DNA of 64,000 nucleotides from Charina bottae (GCA_023362775.1 JALMGJ010000020.1:7753501-7817500); one strand, 5' to 3'. Positions 21,656 to 34,429 are shown, numbered from the stretch's first letter. Made by a program: numbers and translations. Notes: generated by a model not told the origin, from the sequence alone.

Positions 21656-21985
21656 AGGCGTGGTGGCTCAGCGGGTAAGACGCCAGGCTTGTCGATCGCA
21701 AGTTTGGAGATTCAAATCCCTAGCCCTGCGTGCGGAGTGAGCTCCCGCACTCGTCCCAGCTCTTGCCAACCTAGCAATTCGAAAGCATGCAAATGCTAGT
21801 AGATTAATAGGTACCACTTCAGTGGGTAGGTAACAGCGTTCCGCGCACGTCATGCCGGCCACATGACCGCGGAAGCGTCTTCGGACAACGCTGGCTCTTC
21901 GGCTAACGAACGGAGATGAGCACCGGCCCCTAGAGTCGGACACGACTGCACAAATGTGCGGGGGGAACCTTTACCTTTTACTGGT
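21656..21985 (+). mobile_element. Sauria-type tRNA SINE
   Basis: Head gcgtggtggctcagcgggta, a slightly worn B box (agattcaaatccc), full body with ccaacctagcaattcgaaag, and ends ctagagtcggacacgactgc plus cctttacctttta. It sits among mariner-like MITEs and a CR1 end. Confidence 0.88.
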
Positions 21986-22042
21986 GGAGGAGTTGGCAGC
22001 AGGCTTGCCTAAAATTGAGCAGGAGCTGAAGGGACTGTCCTT

Positions 22043-22475
22043 TGGAAGATTAGTAGAGTCATGCAGTTATGAAATTGGAAAGGACCACAAAGATCTAGTC
22101 CTATCCTCTGCAATGCACAAGCAAACCAATTAAACATCCTCAAGAGGGGGCTTGTTCAGCTCTTCTTACAAACCTGCAGAGATGGACCACAACCTCTAAG
22201 GTTAGGGAAGACTGTTCCCCTGTTGTACAGATCTTACCATCCGGATGTTTTTGTTTATATTTAAATGAAATCTAGATAGTTGGAACTTATACCCATTATT
22301 TCTGGTTCTAATTTCTGTGGCAATGAAAATTGTTTCTCACCATCTTTCCTATGGGCCCCTATTATGTACCTGAACACTGATACCATGTCTCCCTTGCCTT
22401 CTTTTGTCTAGACTGAACACTCCAGGTTCTTTCAGCCTGTCCTCGTAGGGCATTGTCCTGGGTCACCAAACTAGC
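22043..22475 (-). mobile_element. CR1 LINE 3' UTR
   Basis: The reverse of a CR1 3' region: gaaattggaaaggaccacaa followed by an eroded gatctagtcctatcc, then blocks such as aatctagatagttggaactt and ttctggttctaatttctgtg. In birds and reptiles the same order (trouble-free match to the ttggaagggacc...ctagtcc motif) marks CR1 3' ends in reverse. Old and diverged. Confidence 0.55.
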
Positions 22476-22479
22476 TCTC

Positions 22480-23610
22480 AAGAGACTCTACAGGTCACAA
22501 AAGAGGATACAATATGTAACCAACAAAAATGACAAGCAGCTTCCAAACCTTAGGAAGTTAGACAATAAATAATACTTAACAAATGAAATAGCAACTGAAT
22601 TTAAAAGTTTGCTGAAACAACAAACAAATACATGCACACACATACACACTATCAGGAATCTTTCCATGCAGGGTACGGCCAAATCAATAAAGCTGCTAGT
22701 AGCGTAAATCATCCAAAGAAAAATCTTGGTGGTCCTAGCGGTTCCTGGGAAGTGAAACGGAGGAAAGAGAAACTTGGTCTTAGTTTATGAACCTACTGTT
22801 GTGGAAAGTCCTTCTGACATCACTCTTAGATTCTATTATTCTGTTCAAGGGAAATAACCATGGCATACTTTTACTGCCTGCACTTTTTTTGGATGCTGTG
22901 CTACTGTTGGTCTGGTTGTGCATGGGGTTTATGTGAATTCAATGAGGCTATTGGATTTATTGGATTTTGTTTCTGTACTTTTATGATTTTAATGACCTTG
23001 TTATCTTTTTTAGAAGTGGAATAGTTAGATATAAATGTTTTATATAAATTAATGCATAAAATAATAAACCCATTTTCTGCTTTATGGTTCTGGATTCATC
23101 AATCCAGAATAAAAGGTTGCAGTTCTGAGCATCTATCCTACAGTGTGAGGAAGCGAGCTATAGCATTACAGATTAGCATGTAAAAAAGCAGAGTGCTGTG
23201 GGATACGGCAGGAGTTGCTAATTCTTCAAGGTGAGAGAACAGCAAGCAAACACCCTCCTACGCAGTTAGCAATTTTTATGTAAAATTAGTTTCCACGGTG
23301 GATTTCTCAGACATTTTATTGCTTTGGGAGCTGTAAATACACGGTGAACCTGAAACAAAGTAGCCCAAAATAGAAATGGTACTTCAGCAGCCTCCTGCTT
23401 TTAAGTTAATGAACTGCAACGCAGAGTTGCCCCATAATAGTACTTGAAACATTTATTGTTGCTCAATGTAATAAATCCTTTTGGCCAAATACAAGCAAAC
23501 TGCATGCTCGATTAGTCAGAGGAAATTGGTCACTTTGTTTAACCCCTGAAGTTTGAAATAAGGATCCTGCTGCACAGGGAAGCAGTTAGAATCAAACAGG
23601 TAAGTCATTA
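22480..23610. other. No gene recognised
   Basis: AT-rich sequence, no clear repeat family and no supported exon. Confidence 0.4.
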
Positions 23611-23616
23611 AAAGGG

Positions 23617-23620
<4 letters not shown>

Positions 23621-23664
<44 letters not shown>
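23621..23664. repeat. (TG)n microsatellite
   Basis: About 22 TG units followed by TA/TG-mixed sequence and a gtgggtgggtgg run to 23720. Confidence 0.95.
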
Positions 23665-23667
<3 letters not shown>

Positions 23668-23825
23668 TATATATATGTATGTATATGTGTGTGCATGCAT
23701 ATGAGTGGGTGGGTGGATGGGATCCTGAGATAGCTCTGGCCAGCTTGGTAACACTGCTTAAGATAGACGAAGAAAAACCATGCACGATGCAATACCTTTC
23801 AGCCTCTCTGTAAAAAACGGACACT

Positions 23826-24700
23826 GGCCTGGTTTGCACATAATGCTTATTCAAGGTTTGTTTTAATGGTGGTGTCTTGAACAAGCAAGAGTCAATCTTT
23901 TTTTAAAAACTTTTCTTTAAACCTAAATTTAATTTTGTTTACAATAAGGTGATAAGAATGTAAAAGAATACATATAACTTGATTTCATTAAATTATCTAA
24001 GAAATTGTAACTAGCTAGTAAACAACCAATATGTTTTTGTTATACGTGATTAATAAGTTTAAATCAGATATGAAAAAATAAACACCTGCATTATTGTAAT
24101 ATTGATGCGTGGGTTTTTTTTTTTTGTCAACTTTCCCATTAAAGCAGTTTTCCAATATATTTGCCACTATGTGGAAATATTCAGATTTTTCTGTTTTGCA
24201 AAATCTTGACACCATGTGTCTGGCTGCAACCAATAAAAATCCCTGTCAATTCTATATGCACTATAGTTTCATTTAGGTCAATGTGGTGGTCTAGTAAAGA
24301 GGTTTAATCATTTTAGAGTGACCTTTTTATTAAAATAGGACAAATCATAATGTGTACTATTATATTAGACCCTAAGCTGGCCATATTCAGTTTTTTTGAT
24401 AAGCTAGAGTTAACCTGGATGGTAAGTAACATTTAGTCAATTTCTGGTTTGCACTCTCCATTTCTTCCGCCAATATCCAGAAGAAATGGGCAGAGCAGGC
24501 AACAAGTCAGGATTAGATCAGGATTATCAGCAAGTTATGGTTAAAACAAGCTGGATTCATAAATCAATAATAAACAATCATTTCAAATTGTGGTTTTATT
24601 CTCATCTACAACCAGCGTATGTTTTCTTTCTTGGAGTGAGTTTACACATCCTGCTAAAGAAACCACAGTATAATCTTTAGGCTTGACAGTATATTGTGTG
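23826..24700. repeat. Pieces of an unclassified interspersed repeat
   Basis: Phrases such as tggtttgcacataatgctta, aagctggattcataaatc and aaattgtggttttattc recur in similar form at 30280-30440 (ccatggtttgttatggttta, gaaccatggtttatcaac). They look like an old CCATGGTTT-type repeat known to me from amniote genomes but not named with confidence. The frame at 24486-24680 lies in it and is not a gene. Confidence 0.3.
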
Positions 24701-26930
24701 CCTGGATGCTCATCTCATGTCAAGCGGCAATGCAGTGTGCAAAAAAAGAAAGAAAGAAAAAGGACAGAAAATAAGCCCAGGAACAAAGGATGGTATGCTT
24801 TTTGCCCTCTGACTGCAGTACAGTCTCTTAACTATTTTTAAAACATGGCATTTCGGTCCTAATCCACTTATGCCTTTAATCTTCTTCTTAGTAAATACTG
24901 CTAGCTTGCTTATTCACCAAGAGTTCTTGCATATATTAATGGATGACTAATAATCTGAGGAGTTTGTTGATTCTCTGCACCTCACCAAATGAGGTGAGAC
25001 AGAAGTCCTGGTTAGCTTGCAAGATTGCAATAGCTGTCTGAGGGCTTGTTGTGTTTCCCAGCCCACTATTGCACCAGCCAACGAAGGTGAAGATGTTCTC
25101 TTCAATATTTCTCTTACCAGACATTGCTGGGGAGGCCTGTGAAACAGTGGCAACCACACAGTTATTTATCTGTTGTCTATTTACCTGTTGATTTAAAACT
25201 GTTTAAAGTTAAGTTGTTATCATATGGCTTTCCTTAAAGCCAGAGAAAGATGTAGAAAGTATATCAAATAAGAAGAGCAACCACTGAGCAGGTTCTTTTT
25301 CCCAGTGACACCCTTAAACTTCACCTGGTGAAGTGGCACCCAGAGAAAAGGGCCTCAAATGATTCTTTCAGTCAACTATCATCATTAAGCACCTCTCTTC
25401 CAAAGAGAGCACCTCACCTGGAAGAATGATTATAATATTATTATTAAGCACCTCACCTGGCAGAAACAAAGGGGCTAGACAGGCAGGTTCTCCTTGAACC
25501 TCGCTGAGAAACCATCTTCAGCATCTCCTAAGAAAGAGCCATTACATCAACTGCAGAAGAAGAGCATCTAGCCTCTGAAGGACTGCAGAGGCTGCCAAAA
25601 AGGGGGAAAAGAATCATAGGAGTTGAGGGAAGAAAATGGTAGACAAATGATGTTTATAACATGAAGTGGATCAAAAGCATGGCTACCCTTTTAAAGATGA
25701 TCTGGTTAAAATGGGGGATTTTAGGAAGCCTCTGCTTTTGTCTTGATGATTTGAGTATGCTTTGAAATGATCTACCGGGTTCCCTATTTCATTCCATGCA
25801 TGCTTCACCTCTCACTTTTAAAAGAACCAGCCTTGTGATTGTGGAAGATATCAGCTGAACATAGATCCCACTGGAGAGCCTTGCCCTTATTTGCCTCTCA
25901 GCCTAGCTTAACTCATATGGTTGTTATTAAAAGATTTTTAATAACAAAATCTTAATAACATAGCAACTGCTATTTTTTATATATCCTTAACAATGGTATC
26001 CAACCTTCTTTCATTATGTTCGGTAGCCTATATGGATTTTCCCTTTCTGTTTTGATTACTGTATATTATTCACTGCATATAAAAGTATCAGTGCAAATAA
26101 GTATTATTGGTAAGACCAATAGAGGACATTACATTGATTTCAGGTATTAAAGAGGCAGCTTTTCCACTTAGGTAGCAGATACCTGACCAGCTCTGCAAGA
26201 ATTACCAACTCAAATTCTTAAATGTGGAAGCTGAGAGGAGCCATTGGTAGGTTTTTTGCCCAAGATCAGGACATTATCTGAATCACGCTTTAGAAGACGT
26301 GAATAACCAAAACATGGGAGAGGACGTCCATTTTAGATTCCTGTCATTTTGACAAATGATAGGAAATAAAGAAAAGTCAGTGGGCTTAATATTTCCTTCA
26401 GTTCTCCAAAGTGGAGGGGACAGTTAACTTCACTAATAGCTTGTCATGGACCTTTTATTTATTTATTAACCATATTTGTCTCCTATGCTGCCTCTAAGGA
26501 GCGGGGAAAAAGCATGTGTGAGCTTCTCCAACTATAGTATTGCAATAATCAACTCCTCAATTATGGGAAGAAAGAATCGAGGGGAGGGGTGCTTACCCAA
26601 AAACTGTACATTCTCCCAGTTTAGTCAAATCGTGCTGCTTCCAAAAGTCTTCTTAAAGCAATAACAACATGTGCTGATGTCCAAAAGTAAGGGGACAAAC
26701 TGTCTTACTCCTCTCTTTCCTCTTGATTCTGAGCATGGCCACAACTGTGTGAAGTATGAGGCTAGCCAATATCAACCGCTGCCAGTCTTTGTAAGTCTTC
26801 GTTCACTTTCCCTCAGGTGAACAGGAACAGGAATGTGAACTTAGTGCCCCTTTCTGTATCTGTCTGCTACATCACCCTCAGTCATCGCTCTATGGAAGTG
26901 AACAGGATGCATAGAGTCCCCCTAGGGGGA
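24701..26930. other. Mostly unannotated; eroded LINE pieces possible
   Basis: Around 25290-25560 the wording resembles a worn CR1/L2 3' UTR (aaagggcctcaaatgattct, cacctcacctgg repeated). At 26452-26490 a TTTATTTATTTATTAA tail suggests a minus-strand LINE end. No supported gene. Confidence 0.3.
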
Positions 26931-26984
26931 GATGGAGCGGTGATATAAATCAAATTATAAATAAATAAATAAATAAATAAATAA
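26900..26984 (+). mobile_element. CR1/L2 LINE 3' end with (AAAT)n
   Basis: gtccccctagggggagatgg, then agcggtgatataaatc and seven AAAT units, the standard plus-strand terminus. Confidence 0.65.
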
Positions 26985-27034
26985 ACCAACCAACCAACCA
27001 ACCAACCAACCAACCAACCAACCAACCAACCAAC
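26985..27034. repeat. (CCAA)n microsatellite
   Basis: About twelve CCAA units directly continuing the LINE tail, so the tetramer probably arose by slippage from the poly(AAAT) end. Confidence 0.95.
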
Positions 27035-27407
27035 CTTCAATACAACTGCAGCATGACCACAAACCAAGGCAAGTACATCAAGAACATGTGTTATGAGATA
27101 TCATATTAGTCTGTTTTTCTTAGGGGGACATATCCAATTTACAGCCCATCCCAGTATAAAAATGTGTAGATGTTTTAGATGAACCCTGTGACAAGGCTAG
27201 CACGGAGCTCTTGGGTACATAAAATAATGGTTTCCTCTATGCCTTTCACAGCTTTTCCTTTTTACCTAAAACAGGCATAAAAATGTGTCTTGTGATCCAC
27301 CACTCCCCTTTTTATGCTCCCAGAGATATCCACAATTCATGGGACCAAAACACTCAGCCCAGGTTTTTTTCCTTCGAGGGGGATGGTTGGGTGGATTTAA
27401 GAAGCTG

Positions 27408-27988
27408 TTAGAAGGTAATCTTACCAAGGTTCGTCCCAAGCCAGGAATGAATAGACACACAGACAGTTGCTGGAACAGAGGTTTGCAGGTTTATTCCCAA
27501 GAGCATATGCAGAGTACAAAATACAGAGTATGCTGGTTGGAAGGTGGCCACACCTGTATTTCCCCCACAGGCCATTTATATAGGAGAGCTTGGTCGTTGC
27601 TATGCAAGGGTGTTCCTGCCCCCTGGGAACCTGAGAGAAGTGTAATTTGCCGGATTTCAGAGAGGAGGCGCTCTGTGGTTGGGCCCCCTGCTGTTCGTGT
27701 TTCCTGTGGGCTGTGGCTTACTTGGAATGTGTCTATTGTTATTTGATTATGGAGATCTGTTTGGCTGAGGAAGGAGATCTACCTGAATGGCTGGCTAAGT
27801 TCTGTGAATGAGCTGACCTTTTGTGTGTCAAGCTTTCCAATTGAATTGAGAGGGAATCCTTTGTCTAAGCAGTTGGGCTTCCTTTTCCATCTTAATCTCT
27901 GGCAATATCAAGCTCTTATGCTATTTTGTAACCTTTTAACAATTGGGTTTCCTTTTACCTGTTCTGGGGGGGGGGACACAACATGGAG
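27408..27988 (-). mobile_element. Solitary LTR, endogenous-retrovirus type
   Basis: Bounded by TGTTAGAAGG and GGGACACAACA, so the minus strand begins TGTTGTGT and ends CTAACA. The minus-strand poly(A) signal AATAAAC is at about 27494-27499, followed by the R/U5-like stretch. It contains a G10 run near 27967. No internal genes lie on either side and no exact target duplication was found, so this is a probable solo LTR with an uncertain class. Confidence 0.55.
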
Positions 27989-28395
27989 GCAGGGCAGTGA
28001 TCTTTATTCATTCCAACAAAGCCAAATACAGAGGCTTGCAAAGATGTAGGGACTCTGGAAAACGGTGAAGGAGGCAGTTGGAGAAGTGCTTAATATTTAT
28101 TTTCTACATTTTTTAACAGTTACTTGGTAGTGACTCAAGCATTAGTATCTCAGTCTCATTTGATAAGCTGTTTTGCATTGTTTTATATGCTTGTTTTCTA
28201 GACTGATGGCTTGGATTTTAATTTGCTACTCCATTTATAAAAGGAGAAAGGATTTTTTCACTGACACCCACAACTTAATTTAGTGCCCTGCGTATATCCC
28301 ACACAAATTGCAGGTCCTGTCCCAGCAAAACAGGTAGAAAGTGCAAGGGACAGCATGTTTGTCATAATTTAATTGAAGAAATTATTGAAAGCATT
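27989..28395. other. No gene recognised
   Basis: Unremarkable sequence between the LTR and the next inverted-end element. Confidence 0.35.
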
Positions 28396-28938
28396 GGGCC
28401 CTTCCACACAAGTATTCTGAACCAGGATGAAAGCAGTTCCAAACCTCTCTATTCCCAGGAGCATTGGTAAACTGAGCCAATTTATTTCCAGCTTTGCTGC
28501 TGTGCTGTAGCTAAAACTGTCTCAAATCCAGTTGTTGTTGTTAGAGACATCGTGGCTCCACAGTGATGGGTTCTCTTGCCTCACCCATGGTCCTGGCTCC
28601 TGGACTTCAGGACTAGTAAGGAAAATGGTAGCTTAACAGCTATCCAGCTCCCCCTCAGTTGCTGGAGAAGGTATTAAATTCTCAAGGGTGTTAGAAGTTT
28701 CCCCCTTCTCTTTTACACTTGCAAAATGCCAAGCCATTGCGCCTTTCCTCTCCTCTTCAGGGTGAGGTAAATCCTTTTTTTTTTTTGCTGCATAACCTGC
28801 AGCAGCTTCAGGAAGGCAGTGATTTTCACTTCATATTCTCAACATCGCAAGAGGATAAAAGTGAAGATAATAGCAGATTATCTGTAAAGTGTTTTTGAGG
28901 GCTTGGAGTGTGAAAACAGTGATGATATGGAAGGGCCC
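28396..28938. mobile_element. Possible PIF/Harbinger-like MITE
   Basis: The ends are inverted over 11 bp: GGGCCCTTCCA at the left and TGGAAGGGCCC at the right, a terminus used by Harbinger MITEs in squamates. The flanking triplets are att and ata, close to but not an exact 3-bp duplication. The interior is non-coding. Confidence 0.45.
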
Positions 28939-30280
28939 ATAATGAAAGTAGTGTGAATGTGTGTGAATATATTCCCTCCCTCCCTCCCTCCCTTCCTGAT
29001 ATATAATTTAAAATTATTAAAACAGTTCTCAGAAAGAAGGAGGGAATAGGAGGAGAACGTAAGTATTTTAATTAAGCTACATCAAGAAAGATAGCAGGGT
29101 TGGATTAGAAATTGTTTTATGGGCTTTATACACTAGAATCCTAGCCAAACTGTGAGCAGTTTTACTTGCTCATAAGTGAAGAAGCATGAGATGAGGAATG
29201 AAAAGCATTCGCTTTGTGCCCCCCTTTCCTCCCTCCCTCCTTGACCAACTGGTAGCTTAAATTTTGGTTTTATGAGAGACTGTAATAGAGAATCCCCAAC
29301 GTTTCTTATCTCCCCTTACCCCCAAGTTCCTCCTGATGCTGAAGTTTCCAATCTCATGAAAACTGCCCTTGGAAGCTGGAGGGGAGGAGGCAGAATGGGC
29401 AGTGAGCACTCCAGGACTGAATTTTTCCCCTCTAATCTTGGATAAGGTGGCCCAAGATCATAGGATTGCAGCCAAAGTGCTATTACAGCTCAAGGGCTCC
29501 TTAAAAGAAGGATGTGGGTACCATTTATATGAAGGCTACCTACCTATAAAACTCTGGGTAGAATTTTGCAGTCTAGACCTGATAGTCCTAATGTACCTAT
29601 TATTCATTTCATTGACTTCTTTGGAATAAATGAAATGCATGGATAGGCAAGTTGATGCTCTCCAGATATTTGACTCTTTAATCTTCATCAGTCCCAATCA
29701 TCTTTACAAATGGGAAGGAGCTAGAGAAGTGATAGTCCCAAATTTCTGGAGGGCACAGGATTGCTACCTTTGCAATTATGAAATAAAAAGGACTATGTAT
29801 TATTTGGAGAAGACTTACTTGAAAACGAGATTTATTGTTTGCCAGTGCACTTCTCCTCAATGAACACTAAAGGGCAGACTATGCCTATTGTATAAAAAAC
29901 TGGATTTATAAGGAATCTGTGCCAGATGAAGCATTACAGGCTGTCTTTTAAGGCTACTTCAATTTCTTTTCATTCTCCATCTAACCAGAGCTCAGTTAGG
30001 AAACCACCATGAATATTTTCTGCCTTCTCTCTTGCTACCAGGTAGCTTCAACCATTTCATCTAGTTTGTGTTGTTCTACTGATAAAAATTATAAAGGGAA
30101 GAGTCCTACAGTGCAGAATAGTATCTGGGATGAGGATCCAGGATGAAGCTTTAAAACGCAGCCTGAGAAAATCTAATCAGTCCATTAGGAATGCTTTAAA
30201 AGTGATTTCCAAAAGAGTTGGTTCTAGCTGGTCCTTCCAATCCATTTCTAATATGCAGGTTGTAATTTAGTAATTCAACA
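28939..30280. other. No gene recognised
   Basis: Contains a short (TCCC)n run at 28973-28995. Two open frames (29369-29629 and 29630-29863) have neither splice context nor family resemblance. Confidence 0.4.
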
Positions 30281-30600
30281 ACTCAGCTCATACATAATAA
30301 GCCATGGTTTGTTATGGTTTACTGAATACAGTGTAATTGTCTAGGTTCACCAATTCCCTAGACTATGAACCATGGTTTATCAACTACAATTACTGAGTTC
30401 ACAGAACACACTACTGTAAACAATAATGTAGTTTGTCTGGTTTTGGCTTAGCACGTTGTACAAGCACAGCTACTGTCCATAACCCCCAAATACTCGTTTA
30501 TTTGTGTATATATCTTGAAAAGCTGCACAACTGATTTGCACCCATAAGGTGCCATTCAAAGATCTGTGGTGTCTCAGGAAAGCGCATCTAATCTTTAAGG

Positions 30601-30921
30601 CAGAGCTTTCCAAACTTTTCACGTTGGCGACACACTCTTACAGCGGGGCATCATTTCGCGACACACTCTTACAGCATGGCACAAGGCAGGCACTAGGACC
30701 TGCATGGAATCTTGGCAGGGCAGGCTTGGAGGCAGCAAGACACAAGGCAGGCACTAGGACCTGCGCGGAATCACAGCAGGTTTGGAGGCAGCCAGGCACA
30801 AAGCAGGCACTAGGACCTGCGTGGAATCCTGGCAGGGTTCGGAGGCAGCAGCAGCCGCGACACACCCAAACACTGCAGCCGACACACTAACGTGTCCCGA
30901 CACAGAGTTTGGAAAGCTCTG
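30601..30921. mobile_element. hAT MITE, GCTTTCC family, with three minisatellite units
   Basis: Ends CAGAGCTTTCCAAACTTTTC and GTTTGGAAAGCTCTG, exact duplication ctttaagg (30593-30600, 30922-30929). The body holds three copies of a 56/61-bp unit beginning gcacaaggcaggcactagga. The same unit occurs once at 45757-45959 and about 18 times at 47227-48457. Confidence 0.92.
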
Positions 30922-30929
30922 CTTTAAGG

Positions 30930-32240
30930 TCTCTGAAGTTACTCATGAATGTTAGAATTCTAGCACCAAAGTCTCATCATCTCCCTCCACACTCAATCTC
31001 TGTGACGTGAGCAAGCGAGCCAATGCCAATATGAGGTGCCGTGCTCTATTTACATATAGACATGGCCACTGTGATAGCTGAGCAGGTTTGAATGTGATGC
31101 TGCTGCTCCAACAAATCTTGGTTTTTCTCACTTTTATTTGGGCATTAACTGATAACAATGAAAAGATCTTTGCAAAATCACTAATTCTTTAAAGTAAGAG
31201 AAAAAGGTTTAAAGGCCTTTGCACCATGCCCCTGGGCAACAGTTGTAGTAGATTTGTCTCTAGAATCATCAGGATAACAACATATGGTGGTTATTAATTT
31301 ATTAGTAGTTTTTAAAGAATTTTTTGTCATGCTTCAGAAACAACAAAGATGTTGTCGGGGATGATCTCATGGCAGTAGCAGAAACCAAAAGAGCATTTTA
31401 ATGTGAGTTAATGCATTTCAGCTTCTTGGAAAACACAGCACATAGGAGCATTTGCCATGAGGGTGCTTTTTTAGAATATAAATGGAGATTGGAAGGTTGG
31501 TTTAATTAAATCACTTCAGAGGTCATCACAAGCAAAGACAAACTTCAACACATTTGTTTTCCCTCCCTATTTTGCTCTAAAGGACAACTTGCCCAACTAG
31601 ATATATTGGGATAGATATATTTAGATTAAAGAGAGGCTGTCACAAATCTGCCTGATTTTCTTTCTGAAATAACAGATGTGTTAGAAACTCTATGTCCTAT
31701 CTTAGAGATGGCTGTGACCCTGTATTTGAAGGGGATATCATTGGAGCCCTGTCCTGAGTCTTATATTTAGTGCCAATAATTAAACAAGTGGTATTTTGGT
31801 ATAAATGAGAGCACTACTAATTTCCTTTAGCACTGAGTTTCCAACCAGGATATAATATGAATCCTAAATGTGAAGGGGAACTTCAATCAAATTCAATGTT
31901 GGTTTAAGAAGAGTAGCTGGTGATGCTCCATTTCCAAAAATCTCCAGTGTCTTTCATCACTTTTCTGTCTTCTTCTTAATGGATACCCAACTTAATGCCA
32001 TTATTATCTGATAAATATTGTTTACTTGAATGTGCAGAATTTTTTTTTGACAATGTCCCTCACCGAATCATTCTCCTGAGCATCCTGAATCTGTGTCAGT
32101 ATACCGTATATACCTTCTGGTTGATGAGATGTGGGCAACAGTATGTTGCCTTACAAGGTAGCATCTAAGATGCTATCTTGCTTAGAATTGTGTGAGCATG
32201 CTGAGGGAAAACTGGGATTTGATTGTGCTTTTGATATACT
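30930..32240. other. No gene recognised
   Basis: AT-rich sequence without a named repeat; a diverged half of the palindromic hAT MITE follows at about 32264-32333 (gggttgaagtccacacatct, gggttgagaaaca). Confidence 0.4.
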
Positions 32241-32500
32241 GGCCAAAATGTGCCAAAATGGCATGTGCATGGCGGAGGAATTCTGTGGGTTGAAGTCCAC
32301 ACATCTTCAAGTTGCCAGGGTTGAGAAACATTGGTATAGACAATACTGGGCTGAATGGACAAATGGATTGATTTGGTTTCAGGCAACTTCTTATGATTTA
32401 TCTCCTCCTGCAATTTATGGTCAGAAAAACTGGAGTCAACAAAAGAATTCTCAAATAAATGAAATCAATTAGAATTCTGATATTTAATATTAATACATTA

Positions 32501-33297
32501 TCTATATACTACTAAAATTCTCATGTTTGTTTGTTTTTCTGTTTGTAACCTTCAAATGGGCAAAACGGTGCATGATAGAGCAACAATTTTTGAACCAAGG
32601 TAACTCAAATGGGCTAACTTACAGAATGTGTCCAATATCTGGGTCCCATTACTCCCGTGGGATTGAAATTTGGCAAAGTTGTGGCTGCTTCAGCACCACC
32701 ACGCCTCTGACTACACTTCCCAGAAACCCATAGGTTGCGTGGCACAAGGGAAGATAGGAGGGGTGTATCCCTGCCCTGTTTCCCGCCTCCCTCTGGCCCC
32801 TGCACCCAATCAGCTGGTGGCAAGGCCCAATGGGCGAGTAGCGATTGGCTGCTTTGAAACTGAGGCTGAAGTTTGAAATCTCTTAATGGTGGTGGGTGGT
32901 GAAGGAAGGATGAGGGAGTGACTTGGGTGCCTACTGGTGAGGTAGGGCTGGCTGGGTAGTGCTGGCGGTCGGTGGGTGAACTTTCTTCCTCCCTGGAGGG
33001 AGAGGTCCCTTGGGGACATGCCGGGATGGGGAGTGGGGGTGCAGTCCGTGGCTTCCTTTGTTTTCCCTCCCCCAGCAAAGTGGCAGGCAGTTCCACAAGT
33101 CAGCCAAGGAGGAGGAGGACTGATTTCCAATGCTCCCTGCCAGCTTCCCACCAGCAGAGTCAATGGGGAAGCCGGCAGGAAGTCAGAAGTCGCTCCCGCT
33201 CCCACCGCTGTTTTGCCTGCCCGTGGTCATTCTGTTTCTCTGTTTAGGTAAGGAAATATCTCTGAAAGGATGACCCAGTGGGTCATGGGTTGTCTAA
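32501..33297 (+). mobile_element. Non-autonomous Helitron with promoter-like cargo
   Basis: The 5' end TCTATATACTACTAAAATTC follows an A. The 3' end is CTAA followed by T, preceded 11 bp earlier by the hairpin atgacccagtgggtcat (33270-33286). TC start, hairpin, CTRR end and insertion between A and T are the defining Helitron features. There is no Rep/helicase gene. The GC-rich interior carries actacacttcccag (ZNF143-type, 32710-32723), tttcccgcc (E2F-type, near 32780), CCAAT boxes (ccaatcag 32806, attgg 32845) and tttgaa repeats. Confidence 0.8.
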
Positions 33298-33960
33298 TCA
33301 TTAAATAATATTAAAATAAAATAATGTTTAGGTTATTGACAAATGACTTAAAGTTTGCACAATCTATTCTTGAAAATTTACTACCATAAGAATGTAGGAT
33401 TATTAGTACAGATTTTCAAAATATTTGCATAGGCAGTTCTGTCATCTTCATTTCCTTTTCTATTTCTCTCTTCATTTCCTATACAGTAGATTGGAGTCTG
33501 GAAAATATTTAATACTTAAAAATGCAGTAATCAAAGTAAATTTAAAAATTCTGTCATGCAGCAAAAATACCCATTTTGTGAAAAGTTGTGCCATGCTAAT
33601 GAAATGATAATTAGTCATGGCAGTTAGGTAGGCAATTAACATCAGCTTCAGTTCCCACTGGAACAGCCATATAAATGTCTGGATTAGGCTTCTATCCAAT
33701 GGCCTCGGGGATTTTATGGTACTTCTTTCTCCAGAATACACACGGAAAGCAAGTTTGTCCATTTCAGATAATGGAGAAACAACCTTTGTCAAACTCATCC
33801 TGTCTAAGTCATGAACCTCCTGGCTAAGGGGAAAGGCGATAATTTGTCTAATGGCACTCTACCTGCCCTCAGCCTGGGGTGGGGCAGAGAGTAAGGAAGA
33901 GGGCCTCGACACAAATATGCAAAAACTGCTGCTTGGGCAAAAGGGGCTGAAACGTTTAAG
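33298..33960. other. No gene recognised
   Basis: AT-rich, no supported exon. Confidence 0.35.
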
Positions 33961-34428
33961 TCCAGAACAGCCAGATAACATTCGGAAGCAGCTCAGGCAG
34001 ATGCCTCCCTAATTCTCTGGAGCAGAGCTTTCCAAACTGTGTGTCGCGACACAAAAGTGTGTCGCCACACACAGTCTGGTGTGTCGCCACACAACCCAGA
34101 AGCGCTGATCATCATCAGCGCTTCCGGGTTTTCCCGCGGCGACACACCAACTGCAGCGCGCAAAACCCGAAAGCAGCAGCAGCGCTTCCGGGTTTTTGCG
34201 CGCTGCTGCACTTCCGGGTTTTCCCGTGGCGACACACCGACGCCGGTTGGTGTGTCACTGCGGGAAAAACTTTGGAAAGCCCTGCTCTGGAGTTTAAGAA
34301 GGAGGAGGAGGATACACAGCACATTCAGACTTGCAAGTTTCTGTCATTATAGCCAACTTCAATAATAGTTTTAGCCTTCCTGTGGAGTTGATTTCTTGGT
34401 CTGGTCTACCTAGTGGAGCTGACAGGCA
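33961..34428 (+). mobile_element. Gypsy-type LTR fragment carrying a hAT MITE
   Basis: After the MITE the sequence shows the LTR-family blocks cagacttgcaagtttctgtc, ttagccttcctgtggagttg and the end agctgaca at about 34423, parallel to the LTRs at 9.8-12.5 kb. The left border is uncertain. Confidence 0.45.
34023..34284. mobile_element. hAT MITE, GCTTTCC family
   Basis: Ends CAGAGCTTTCCAAACTGTG and TTTGGAAAGCCCTG, exact duplication ctctggag (34015-34022, 34285-34292). Inverse orientation of the body seen at 15663 (gtgtcgccacacacagtctg first). Confidence 0.9.
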
Positions 34429-34429
34429 G

